Part shown: one piece after another, positions 30,101 to 40,800 of the stretch
Position numbering within the stretch: position 1 is the stretch's first letter
Layout: every line of letters begins with the position of its first letter
Virus record (IMG/VR): IMGVR_UViG_3300027844_000680
Span: 1-64,000 of that record
Strand: one strand, 5' to 3'
DNA length: 64,000 bases
DNA from: a virus
Notes under the pieces: model-generated
What the model saw: the letters and a program-made list of their open reading frames with translations, nothing else
Database searches by the model: none
Told to the model about the DNA's origin: nothing
Position numbers and translations under genes: made by a program

Positions 30101-31727
30101 GGGGTCCATCGATAGTGATCCAAACCTCCAGTCGGCTGGTATTCGGACTACTGTCGCAACGCTCGATGAGCAGAATGCCTCATTCATAAGTGGAACATCC
30201 CCTTGGGATATGGCTCTGAAGCAAGGCGATAACGTCATCGACTTTGATGAGCAGGCGTGGGGAGCCACTTCATCAGTGACCTGGACATCTCTACCAGTCT
30301 TCGTAGCGGCAACATGGACCATTCTGGAGATAGATGACTTCCTGCGGCTTGGACATGAGGTCGATCCTGCTGAAACCCGAAGTATTCAAGCCTCGTATGA
30401 CGCTGCCCGCACCCCGCACGAAGTACAGGTCAGTTTCAATGCCTCATCTGGACTCACAACGATTACCTACGGGGCCAACACCACCCTCAGTGAACTGATG
30501 ATGGGCTGGGAGCTTTACGTCAGTGACAACAACCTTTCCAGTCCAGCAGCGGTGACAGCGGGTAATCACCCGGCTGAAGTTGATGGTCTCCCCGGCTTGG
30601 GCGATGACAGCATCTCTGGGGCTGAACTCGTAGCCAACGGCGGGGATATTCCGTTGCTGGGCATTACGAGTGATACTTACGGTTTCTGGAGTCGCAACCT
30701 TCCCATAGCGGTGATGGGTCAGGCGACCGTTGTTACGGCAACCCAGACCGTCACACCTTATCTGACTGACTACACCTTCACTTGGGACATGCCCGAAGAG
30801 TTCGACAACGCTGGTACTGTCATCCCTGCCATCGGCAACTTGGAAGTCACTCACACGGCGGTCCCAACTACCGCTTTCGGCAGCTACTATCCCTATGGGC
30901 AAGGCATTAGCATCACGCACGATTCAACCCTCTCGACCTCGTTTGGCAGTCAAATAACAGGGATCGCACCGAATCAGATCGTAGCTATCACGTACAATGA
31001 CAGCCAGCCGATAGCTCTACTGATGGCCCACATCAAGACCGTTCTCGAAGCACTGCCATTAGCTAATGGCAGCACCGTTACGGTGACACTTGGCGGGGTC
31101 GATGCCAATGCAGTACAGAGTGACCCCACCGCTAATGTAATGACTCAACTTGGAAGCCAAAGGCTCCTGTTTGATACGCCCACGTCTTTGAACTTGAACA
31201 CTCCGGCCCCTGCTTCTTGGGGCTACACGGCGGCGTACAACGAATGGCAGGTTGCATGGACCATTGGTGTCTCGGGGGAAGCTAACAACCCGAACCAAGA
31301 CCAATCGCACGAACTGGTGCTCTCACGGATGAGCGTACATACCCCCGAGGCACCCCCGCCTTTTTACAGCATCAGTTTTGAGTACGATTCCACGGCAGCC
31401 GCCGGTTCCGTGAATCCCGTGCAGAACGACATAAATGACCCCACGGCAGGTGTAGTTTGGAAGTACGGGGTCAATGTCTCGATGATGGACCTAATGTATG
31501 CCATTGACGTTTCTGCTTCTTGGGGAGGTAGTGATACCCCGTCCAGATTCTCGACATTGGACGGGAACACTCGGGACGAAGTTCCCGGTGGAGTGGCCGG
31601 AGACTTTACACTCGTCGCATATGACTCAGAGGGCAACGCCGCCAAGGCTCTGTTCCTACCAGCAATCCAGACATGGGATAGCACTGACACGGTGGTCCCA
31701 ACCCCTGCGACATGGGACACAGTATAA
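24126..31727 (+). CDS. Giant fibre protein with Ala-rich helical section and six-fold repeat, 2533 aa
   Basis: The ATG follows the previous stop by two bases, with GGGAG upstream. The first 1270 residues are beta-rich and unrecognised, with His/Trp-rich segments (DHGIGPGG, YYWHPTHPAWEHRP). Residues about 1275-1640 change abruptly into an Ala/Gln-rich, almost Gly-free region (AAQTTAQQQVDQLGAALAAA) that must be helical and probably coiled coil. From about 1640 to the end are six divergent repeats of roughly 130-175 residues. Each has a Trp-containing strand, a [EH]YD or [ST]HD turn, a KYG or TYG strand, and a helix of the form LSALM. The layout suggests a stalk made of a helical neck and a beaded beta distal part. 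No enzymatic motif was found. Confidence 0.65.
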   Translation: MPRKKNPGDIRVGAGSRSVEETNWTLTPGKAGKVDEADASHAEAEHDHGIGPGGVGSSPLKTHIDDETGAHPAASISIDGNPGGVFTADDVEGALDELSALIPPKPPKVGYERCFLDLTGIPDWGVLKLTDASLLFRSPAIFTHTSNPPASIYPYYWHPTHPAWEHRPFEAEGKQFDNDYTMAGEQWSQGGDDPWTDHTFNIHAVTYSGGGAGLTHAGAFTRSDNNNVHERVDTVRIYPAYDIGTGTNVDDNGLIPVVLSGMIHPADRGLLALIYWPPGGDIAAFMAQDLAEQVPAAILLGQGILGQGCPCDGDPGGIFLMGEDENGDFDPYEWPGAAAGQSSLQELHSGIRYDGLIFSQDSPYYNFDELQDESKEIGSFVLNGTEVTFTVTNHLFDEADVVSVRENSTHPWLNTDWIIELVDNDHFLIRLGEDVGSATVDPADGKVFRKVGANKAHYPDEVHTPYPGQVRLGTDPQAGQAIPNGIPILGAYSKARAGGNDNNFFRYRLPYLNEYSNEACWRLKWTPTSEKGRYYLKPAVALEPDDLLAQAGDYPDFTKDYWPFQLGRYRHRFLINACPCVGIENAPFDLGSYVLVHFKKEVYFEDMVARGEMPTKDRIYSAYLAHFDDPEHVSNAANAEESGWQALIGPDFNRAPWSYHVMRASILADMRESSDAPTISNAAFDYETVGDNVMWVSGVAYFHPTQADGTAGFWLKDVTTSAAGLWANNYRTSDHLQRVLNTPNPALLGVAPFSYTTHVPDWVDTDGVGKPRRQRVEFDMEYLLGAVPGFGVDLAPIATAAANISVDTMKLSGDAAFASFSSDAHPRAWFRRPLGHTTYSPASTVLPTIGVSLMLPNGLKLLNHSSALSLYPIFGNFFEGGIPLLSLTGGLMADKPLAIWKDSVEWFLDESYRYSLDWSLALNGGDIQDELNARLAGPGLPYTSGNPQPIEVPVRAAHTPTITAVINSEAVDCDWNNASWLQAGLHEQSLTVFTDPGEAQVAGLPDRNPPMFEGLQSPFPARGILLYPQTSYTGTHRPLAGEDYAGNAQPDYSGITGDRGYVRCFNVGFSRTDYGSSAAGQPFFTLRLWGLHVSDIAYMAPGPGSYSISVQVKVPGLTTWMDLGRPDGAGPSKQDPKLDGAGCLVRGPETKNNPAEPVTGLVSCDLKVNVGPVANLFESTGHDFVAGEVPVLIKVVLKDRESTLQGNPNVLQYDFRHRWDSEDGDFDGGPHPDFESGLVRGLVGIEILHPEGHAAPSPAALPPGLPVVTAPAPFSVELDVAAAASAAQAISFAIAATVASQQVVQQSFTTLFPSLMVGLNEAIAAAQAQSSAASSTASPIQVFDYQPTVEGLDPSATLTVAPAALVEALEGLETMFASKTEIFQAFDPVANPLLATELIGTTGGWGSMDGVDVGVDPFGVNAAQLALNVANADLVAVQSSYDEAVASLAALTTAVTTLYDYYTAEGTDPTSETVYNGLIAAQTTAQQQVDQLGAALAAALAAVEAASADLAQANARTAQSQAASATATSTDAENQAAAAVANDAAHAAVTSAAAAVADYQAAIVSVTDAIATLIAASAPTGPGSIVATLQAILAANEAALAEAMATQEAANATYVETQAVLALAQAAYDASLAPTVSTSLWTLATHASDPAVPAQSQLAFSSYSGAAPTLTVSHDPALSNAAYVFGSDANGILLTYGPGFSMGALLALLESHYAADNATAQFYDGSNWLVSNTMLGSGADFFLAGATESLNLGPAELGANGAGTWVAQAVDHSVIWSISTYSSVQPGQNTGATAWGDLTFTASTANIPAGVTGVLVEYDANAAAGSVVELSTTPNLTLKYGPGVQLSALMDAWANSNLIPGTEATFVTAIGTYDSSALAANAEDGFIQTIGHFSLELVANTFAETPTAISGEWTLVTQDFTTSWSLMTPTPTAIGTFAVTQTVIGPATVSPQVGIQIEYDASVADYSGTTVGDPGSDTYQIKYGDITLATLMGSIDSDPNLQSAGIRTTVATLDEQNASFISGTSPWDMALKQGDNVIDFDEQAWGATSSVTWTSLPVFVAATWTILEIDDFLRLGHEVDPAETRSIQASYDAARTPHEVQVSFNASSGLTTITYGANTTLSELMMGWELYVSDNNLSSPAAVTAGNHPAEVDGLPGLGDDSISGAELVANGGDIPLLGITSDTYGFWSRNLPIAVMGQATVVTATQTVTPYLTDYTFTWDMPEEFDNAGTVIPAIGNLEVTHTAVPTTAFGSYYPYGQGISITHDSTLSTSFGSQITGIAPNQIVAITYNDSQPIALLMAHIKTVLEALPLANGSTVTVTLGGVDANAVQSDPTANVMTQLGSQRLLFDTPTSLNLNTPAPASWGYTAAYNEWQVAWTIGVSGEANNPNQDQSHELVLSRMSVHTPEAPPPFYSISFEYDSTAAAGSVNPVQNDINDPTAGVVWKYGVNVSMMDLMYAIDVSASWGGSDTPSRFSTLDGNTRDEVPGGVAGDFTLVAYDSEGNAAKALFLPAIQTWDSTDTVVPTPATWDTV
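29130..31560 (+). repeat. Six divergent protein repeats inside the 2533-aa fibre gene
   Basis: Repeat cores begin near nt 29137, 29571, 29994, 30385, 30910 and 31370. Representative aligned cores are VLVEYDANAAAGSV with LTLKYGPGVQLSALMDAW (second) and ISFEYDSTAAAGSV with VVWKYGVNVSMMDLMYAI (sixth). The others retain the D after the first strand, the YG before the helix and the LL or LM in the helix. The DNA of the copies has diverged, so this is an old internal duplication rather than a recent tandem array. Confidence 0.7.
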
Positions 31728-31839
31728 CCATGCTTGGAGCACTTGATGAAGCAGTTGATATTTGAGCTTTTTTGGATGGCCGGTGCCCCGATAGTCCCAC
31801 TATACGGCACACCTTGTAGAGCACGGAGAGTCGAGTCTC
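31728..31839 (+). other. Intergenic spacer before the 5090-aa gene
   Basis: This 112-base spacer is the longest gap in the late fibre block. It has a T-run (GAGCTTTTTTGG) near 31764-31775 but no stable stem in front of it. I could not identify a sigma70-like promoter pair with acceptable spacing, or any copy of the 28-base element found at 57-58 kb. A GGAG lies about 10 bases before the ATG at 31840. Confidence 0.5.
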
Positions 31840-34800
31840 ATGGCAACAGATAAGGAACTGCTTGAAAAGTTGCGTAAGGCCCTCGAAGAAAAGGGCCATA
31901 CGACAGCTTTGCGTGAACCGTGGCAAGAACACCTTGACCGGCATACCTCTGTGTCTTCAACGGCGTCTTTGCAGGCGTCCGAGATCTTCTCGGACTTCGC
32001 TGGATCGTGGGCTGCTTCCTATCAAGTAGACCCCACCGCCACAGATCTGGACAAGATCTCCAACGAGCGGCTGCCCCCTTCTCCTGCGAAGATGACCTCC
32101 AAGCTCGGTCTCCCGGGCTACCCCGAAGTCAACTTCATCCCGTACAGCCACAACACGAATCGTTTTGGCGTCAAGGGGCCATCTCTTTTAGGCCATCCGA
32201 TCTCTTTCGAGGTCATCGGGCCAACCGCCAAGTCTCCCAACGTGGACTGGCAGTGGTTTCTTCAAGAAGGCTCCAGTGAAGACCGCCTCTATTTGGATCT
32301 TGGGGCGAACCTCCAAGATCCAAATGGAAGCAGTGTTCTGGCTCCTTCGATCACCAGCCTGCAAGACGGTTATGGGGATCTCTACGGTGACAACAGTCAG
32401 GCCGGGATCTATGTCATCATCACCCAGACGGGTGAGAACTCCAAGACGGACACCCAAGTAACGGGTGTTGGTGACGGCTACATCGCTCTGGAGGGCGTTG
32501 CAGGCCCGGGTGGGGGTCTCCGAGAGGCGATTCGTGCCAAGACCGGAGCCTCGAAGTATGAAATCTTCCGAGTTGTCTCCTGGTCAAACGACTACCTGCA
32601 ACTCGATCCGGGTAAGCGGATTCGAGACCACTTTGACATCTCGGCCAGCACAGACCCGATCATCCGGTCGATCATGTTGGTTCGACCAAAGGCCACTCGA
32701 ATGGTCTCCATCCCCGGTACAGGGGATGCGAAGGGACAAGAACGTGCCCTCGTTGTGGTTCCTCCCGAGCGGTCCCTCAACTCCGATCTGAAGCCTCCTT
32801 ATGAGTACGACAACGCTGCTCCTGGCTCATGGCGAACCGAGGGGTTCTACGGAGCTTGGCCCGGTCTGGGTAATGGCGACTCAAATCTTTACGCTCAAGG
32901 GTCGTCTCTTCCGGTCCCTCGGATCGTGGGCCGGTCCCGGGCTTTGCTCCCATCTACTTTGGAAGTCCCTGGCGTACCCCCCAATCTTCTCGTACTCAAG
33001 GCCGCCACTTACTCGGGGGTTGAAGATGCGAGGGATGAGCTAAAGGCCGGGGATGTCATCCATCTCCATGAGGTCTATTCTGACGAACTTGCGGAGGTAG
33101 CTCCGAAACTGACCGCCTCACCACATGGTTGGTGGGAAGTAACCAGTGTTCCTGCCCGTGGGGGGACAGACCAGTTTATCCAGCTTCGAGGGATCGAGGA
33201 AGTAAACCCACGCACGGGTAAGGCTCACTTCGGTCCGTGGGCAATCGACGGGTCAGGCCAAGATCTCTCACAACCGGTCCCGCAGGTTTGGGTCAAGTTC
33301 ACGATCCACAAGCCCATCAAAGACTTGTGGAGCAACACAGGTACGGGGTATCAGTTTGATCTGGACGCTCTGAAGAGCGCCCGCTTGACCAACTTGATTG
33401 ACCCTTCTTGGGTCCGTGAGTCTGGTAAGGCCATTGAGATTGGGCACGAAACGGTCTGGGCCAAGGCCGATAAGGCCATCTTCGATACCACGTCTTCACA
33501 GCAGGGTCTTTCTGGAACGAACGCAAACCCAGGCAGCTTGCTGGACCTCGGTTTCCGAATGGTCCTCTTCCCCGCTATGGCGTCGGGGGATCATCTGGTC
33601 CCAGACTTCGCCAACCCGATTGATAGCCTGGAGGTTCGTTTAGATGAGGATGCTGCTGACGAACGGCAGTATCTCACTATCGACTATTCAGCAGGCATCG
33701 TGGTCCTCTCTCACTCCCCCAAGCTGGGGTGTGAGCTTGATCCTCATGGGTTGATTGGGCAGATCACCGACTTGAACCCTCGGGGTGAGCTTGTTCTCTT
33801 TGCTTCCTGTGTTCCGTACTCGATGGAGATGGGACAGCTTGGATCAAGCATCCGAGTCACTTCGGGAGCGATGGAGCCCGACTGGTGCCTCCCCGATTCG
33901 ACCCAAGCCGATGTCTATGGTGCCCGTCACCGTGTAGATATCAAGACGGATGTTGATGGGGCACCACAGATCGTAGGCAGTCAGGTCTTGGGTCAATCCC
34001 TCGTCTTGGCGCTGGCTGTTCCAGCCACACCGATGGAGTTCAAGAAGTCCCTGGCGGCTTTCCCGGTCGCTGGTCACATCGAGATTCTTCAGTCGAGCGA
34101 GGCCCCGGCGTTTACCACAACGTCATCGACCACGGACACTATCCGACTCTCGACGTTCTCCTATAACGGAGTGGACGTATACACAGACTCGGACGGCCCG
34201 TGGGTTCGGTTGCGAAATGTCTATGGCGGTGCGGACGCTGGCAATAGCGTAACGGTCAATCACGACGGGGAGTTCCTCGTCGTATTCCGCAAGGACTTCT
34301 ACCCAGAGACCGTGATCGACTCCACGGGAGACTCTGACTTCTCCTATCAGTTGGACACGACACACGGTTCTGCCAAGCGTACAAAGACCCTCCGGTTTGC
34401 TCACGCCAACCTGTTCGAGAACCTCGACGGAACCATCACGGTTTACCCAACAGCCGTTGACGGACCAGCAGAGGAACTGCGGGCCTTCTTCCCACTTGGG
34501 GGGCCAGACGACACTGCTCGATTCCATTTGGTCCCCGAGACGCAGATGTGGACCGCAGACAGCGGCCCGTGTCGGGATGATGGGGAGCATGAGGTCGGTA
34601 TTGAGATCAAGCGGGGACGCTTCTTCTCGTCCATGCGAGTGGATGTTCGCCAAGACCACATGCGGTACTGGCGGTTCACCAACCTCGTATCGAAGCTGGA
34701 GCTTCAAGCACCACAAGGACTTGAGACGCCACCAGATACTTTCGTAGCCCACATCAACACCGGGCAGGATGCAACTCAACCCCTGCCTCCGCACTACATG

Positions 34801-37800
34801 GACTGGATGCCCCAATCTGAAGGGGCTCTCTGCGCCGTCATTGAGGGTTCAGTCATCTTCTCCAGAGGACTGGCCGAGCTTGGTAGTTCAGCGGTCTCGG
34901 CATCAACGGAAAGCGCCCGATTCGTTCTCAATGCCCGTATGTATATGGGACTCGACAGTCAGTTCTTTGCTGGCCGCCCGTCTTTCCGTGATGAGTATGC
35001 ACAACGAGACACCTTCCCGTCCCGTGGGTTGGAATCCCAGATCGCAGGTATTCTTGCAGAGGCCGAAGAAGGCCCCGCCAACCCGATCAACTGGTTCGCC
35101 CACACTGCCGAGGTGTGGAACAACGACCTCAATGCTGATCGGTGGGAAGTCCGAGCCAAAGAGCTACGTGAAGACGTAAACAACCACTACGGACGGCAGC
35201 GTCATGGTGGGATGGGCAAGATTGCTTCGTTCTACACGGACGCTCTTGAGTCCCCGAACTACAAAGAAGACACACGATTGGCCTTTACGGAACGTCAAGT
35301 TTCGACGCTCCCGACCAAGCCGTATCTGTTGTCTGATCCCATCCCCCAGGACGGGATGGCGTTCCCAGAGGGCTATCGGTACATCCTAACGGTCAAGTCG
35401 GCTGACCCGAAGAACGGCAACGCCTCCAAGTGGATCACTGCCCAGGTCATTAGTACCGATGAGATGCCGGTCACAACTGATCCAAATGTTGTTGCCCACT
35501 ACCTCAACAATGCGATTTACGATGGCACCGTTTCCAACAACATCGATGCAGAGTTGGACAACGCAGGGTTCTTCAAGACCCTTGGGGCGGGTGCTTCTTA
35601 TGCAGCCGGTAACAGTCTTCTCGGGACGAGTACATTAGTATCCAACCTGACCCGTAACCCCATGCTTACCCGGGATGAACGCCAGTTTTTGTGGTGCGGC
35701 CCCGGTGATCCACGACACCCCGAACACGTTATCGGAGGCTCCAACGATACTGGTAAGGTTGCCCTGCTTTGCGGTGGCTGGGGTTCTGCTTCTGCTGAAA
35801 GTTCTGCTGGCAGCCATCGAGACTTTACTAATGTCGTTGTTGAGTTCACCCATACAGCAGACTTTGGAGACGCCGGGTGCTCTGGTTGTGAAGATCTGGC
35901 CGAGTTCCTTGGCGGAGACTTCGCTCTCGACCGGCCTACATGCGGGTTGTTCTTCGGAGGGCACGCATGGGAGACCTTCCAAGTCGGTGCCCAAGCCTAC
36001 GGGACAGACCTTCCGATAGAGGGCTCGCAGCTATTCGTTGGCAGTCAGGTTTACACACTCACCGCCGATGACAACGTAGTACATCCCGACAAACCCTTCG
36101 TTGGCACCAATGTCCGTATTGCTTCGGGTGGTTTCGACACACTGAAGAACTTGGTTCGAGCAATCAGTACACACTCTGGGGACAGGGTGTGGATGTTCCT
36201 CCCTCCCGAGTACCTTCAGGACCAAACATCACAAGCCATTATTGAGAACGCTCCCGGTCACATTATTCGTCAAGAAGAAGATGTCACCCAACTCCGGTGG
36301 GTGGGTGGTCGTCAAAACGACCCGGCCAACCCGTGGTTGACGTTTTCGCAACCGGGCGGCGCTTCAGATCTACATGCCACTGTTTGGTGGTATCGCCCAG
36401 CCCCCGCAGTGAACACGGATGTCAATCCGTGGGAGTTTGGCAGTGGCTTGGACGGTAACAAAACCGAGGCCCGACTTTCGGATGCCCTCGGGTTCCTTCA
36501 GCGTGGAACCCCCCCGTTGGGTTCAATGGCCGGTTCCTTTCCCATTAGGGGCACCTATGGCGACACAGAGGCACTGGTCCTCGGGATGCCGAAGGGAGAT
36601 AGCCCCTATTACAGTGGCCCCCAGGCAGGAACAGGGCTCCCGAAGATTCACGGCAAACATGCCATCCCGGGCTACCTGGGACGGTGGGCGTGGGACATTG
36701 AGAACACCATTGATCCTATTGATGTCACAGACCCCACTACCGCAGGCATCGGTCAGATCCTTGCCACTTACGGTGTAGGGGCTCATTCAGAGAACCATTT
36801 TTCCAGCCAGTTGGCGAACCGTACCAGTTTGGAAATGGCGGGCGTGGCCCCCGATGGGTTTATCAACACGACGCCCCATCCCCACCATCTCCAAGTTGGG
36901 GATGAAGTCACTATCTCGGGCTCATCCCTCCAGCTTCCTTGGCTCGGTGAGCACAAAGCTCTGAATGGTCGCCATCGGGTGATCGCACTCTCCACCGACC
37001 AAGATGGGAACACAGACCCGTTCAAGTTCCAGATTGATCTGGGGGACGGCACCGGCTCTGTAATCCAAGACCCAATCGACAACTTCTATGAGTTCCACGG
37101 TCTCGGGGAAGTCTCTGTTGGTAAGACCTTCCAAACAACGGATACCCGTTGTGGGTTCGGCGAACAGCAAACTGGCTACGAGTCCTTCCTTGTCTACGCA
37201 GTGGAACTGGATCGTCACGACACCGCAGCCCTTCTGAAGAAGAAAACAGTACGGGACTTCATCGGAGTCGGGGACATTATCACTGGCCGCTCATTGAGCA
37301 TCGCCGGGGATGAGACCTATCCGTTCGTTCCTGTTGAGGGGCAGCGTAACGATCCTTCGTTCCACGGCCTTGTCTTTGATCCTCTCGCTCCGTTGTCTCT
37401 GAAGACCGGGGCTGTGGATGAACAAGGCGCTCCGGTAACCGTAGACAAGATCGGTAGCTCGGCCTTTACGTTCCTTGTCCATCGGACGATGAACACGGAC
37501 CGGGCAGCATGGCCGAGTTCGGAGCAAGCCCAACTTGCATCGGCGCTCCCCAGTCACCTCCGAATGTCGGAAGTGCAGCCGTATGACTTCGGGTTCAGCA
37601 CCCCAGACCGGGCGTTCCCGGTTGGTGAATCCTTCAGCATTTCGATCATCGCTAATGCGAACGCCATCACGTCTTCGGGGACTTTCAAGAGCCTGTATTC
37701 CGCTTTGTACGGGATACATGGAAAGGGATACACAGGTACTTCGGCCACCCCCGGTCTCGATGGCGGCTCTGTTACGTCATGGCCTGGAGAGTCTTCGATT

Positions 37801-40800
37801 CCCAACGCCATCTTCATGGCTGGCGGTCGGATCAACCTTCTGTCCAACCTCAACCCAACGGCCCCCGCAGGGTTGGTGTTCTCATCACCGACGCCCGGGG
37901 TCTCCGACGTAAACGCAGAAGAGCGTTATGCCACGACCTACATTGAACACGGGGTCTTTGTCTCTACGTTCAATGCCCATCATCCTTCTCCGCACTCGTC
38001 CTACAAGCTGCCTACTATTGGTGTTGGCGCTCCCCTCGATTCTGCTGGGCTCCATTCAGCGTTCTCCACTCTTCGGGGCAACACGGAAGCCCAGTTCAAG
38101 GGGGGATCTTCAATCGGTGGGGTGGGTGGTCTTCGGATCTCCGGTGACGCCACCATATGGCTGAAGAATGTTCGGGGGATGGGCGGTAAGAACGCTTACG
38201 TCCGACGCTCTCCCACTATCTATTACACAAAGTCCCCCTCGGGTGCTCCTGCCCTCGGCAACACCACTACCGGTCCCATCACGTCCTTCGGTCGTGATGG
38301 TGTCTCGGGGCACACCCCCAGTGGGTTCTCTGCTTCCAAGCGGACAACTGTAAATAGTGATGGAGCAACGCTCCATCTCCAAGAAGCGACGATTGAGATC
38401 GGCCTTACCAGGGCTGATCTTGCTTCATTCCGATACGCCACAGGCAACCCCGAGTTCCCTGCGTTGCGAGACGATGTTCACGAACCCTTACAGGACCAAG
38501 ACAGCGACGGTTATTGGGATGACCAAGGCGAGGGCGAGCGTATGCTCCACTACGCCAACGCCGTCGATTCCGTAGACCTCCCTGTTCCAGCCCGGTTCTT
38601 GACTGGCAGCTATCTCACGCTATCCCCCACCCAACCCCCTGGTTGGGATGAGGCAGGAAGTCCGAATACCCGGTCAAGCAGCAAGGTGCTTACGGATCTT
38701 CGACTTGACGAACAAGGTAACCCCACCCTCACCAACCCCAATGACGGGTCTTGGAGGATTACGGGCGTACCGATGATCACGGCGAGCTTCCGTACCTCTG
38801 GAAGTATCGACGGGTACGGTGCCTCGGTTTATCAGACTTTCCCCGCAGGGGATGGGATGAGCAGTGGTCCCGTTGTGGACACTACCTCTCCTGACGAGAT
38901 CGTCCAGGGCACTGGTTTCCAGGGCATGTCTGCCTCGGCCTCCGAGTCTTCCATTGTGGCGGTTCTCCAAGTTCGGGTGGAGCGGTATTCCCTCATCTCG
39001 TCTAATCCCGCATTGGACGAGGGCAGCCTTTTCCATCACCAGTTCGTCCCAGAAAATGCAAACCCAGGCGAGTTCCGTGACGGGGAAGGCATCGCACTGG
39101 ACTCTGTGTTGTCCCACACTTGGTCTATCTCCGCCGACCCGGGAGGGGACTCCCCCATCCTCGTTGCAGAGGTAATCGATCCAGGCGGTTCACCCACGGG
39201 TGCCCCGGCCTCTTTGCATGGCCTGACCTTCAACCCGAAGGTGTTGGCTTCTGGAGCCAACACGGTTCCTATGCGCTTGGTCCCGGTGTTCTCCCGCACC
39301 CCGCAGACTGATTCGATAGCAGGAATGGATACCCGTCTAATGGGCATCCATTCTAATCAAACGCATCGTGGCGAAACTCGCAGCTTTGCGATGTTCACGG
39401 TCAAGGGTGTTGGCCGGTCTCCGGTTATCTGGGATACCGCACAAGAAACCTATTTGCGTGCGACGATCTTCTCTTCCCAGAGGGCAGACCGTCTGGATGA
39501 TCTGATCAGTAGTCAGACGACCCAGGGTGTCTTCGAGAGAGACCAGACTGGTCGAGTGAGCTTCGTTGGACACCCAGCCCGATTGGGCTTGGGCGTAGTC
39601 CTTGATGGAGGGCTCGGCCTTGTTTCAGCCCGAGCGTTCCGAGCGCAACCCAGGTCTCCAGTAACAGACACGGTTGGTTCGTTGACGGTATTCGGCCATA
39701 ACGCCGCCTACCCGATGCTGAATCTGCTGAAGCCCCGGCAACACGTTGGAGTGGAGCTACCCTCTACCTTCAACACAGTTGAGTTCTACGAAGACACTGT
39801 AATCGTTGGGCCTCTTGGATCGTTGATCTTTGATGATGGTCGAGCGGTTCACGGCTTACCGGCGATGGACATCGCCGGTCGATATGCTTCGGCGTCATTC
39901 AAGTCGTCTCCACACCGTTTGGGTATTGGTGTCACCAAGGGGTACGCCGCTGCGGGCGCTCCTGGCGACAACTGGAGCATTGGAGACCTAATCACTCGGA
40001 GCGATACGCTGTTCCCGTTCACGGTAGCAGGTATCAAGTTCCATTCCCCAGGCGGGCTCGTTTACGAGCGTGCCTATCGCAGTATTGATGCGAGGACCGG
40101 TCCCAAGTCGATGTTCCTTGGGAAGAAAGCCCAGGCGGGTATCCGTGGGCTGGAGATTCCGTGGACTGGAGAATGTCTCTTGTTGCCGAAGGGGCCGCCG
40201 ACGATTCACGGTAAAGGCCATGCCAACTGGCGCTGGACAAATGACAGCAGTGGTTGGGACTACTTTGACTTTGGAGAGGCGAACCGGGCCACGGGGCACA
40301 CCCCCTTGGATACACCTCTTTACGAGTTCCACGGAGGCTATGGGCGAGGACATCTCGAACCCCACTTCCCCGTGCTTCCCGGGCCTATCTTCGACACGAT
40401 GACCACATCGGGGGTCCAGACCAACCTTATCTCCCCAGACTCTTCCGCTGGGGTGTCACAGCACCGTGGACACCCAGGCAACGTCTACATGGGCTATCGC
40501 CACAGTTTGAGTCGAGATGATGGCGACATCTTCAAGACTTGGAATCACTGGAATAGCAGCGCAGAATCTTTCACCAAGGTTGCTCGCCAACAGATGCGGG
40601 TTCTGGATGGGATGGTTTTGGAGGACGTGACTAACGGCACATTCTTCACTATCGGCGACATTGGCCGGATGGATGAGATGGTCAAGGGCACGATTGAGCT
40701 TGTGACCGACTTTGGGAGCGCCAACGTCGATTCGTGGGATAGTAAGACCATCATCATTGTCGTTCAAGATTGGGATGACTACGTTGAAGAAGAAGATGGA

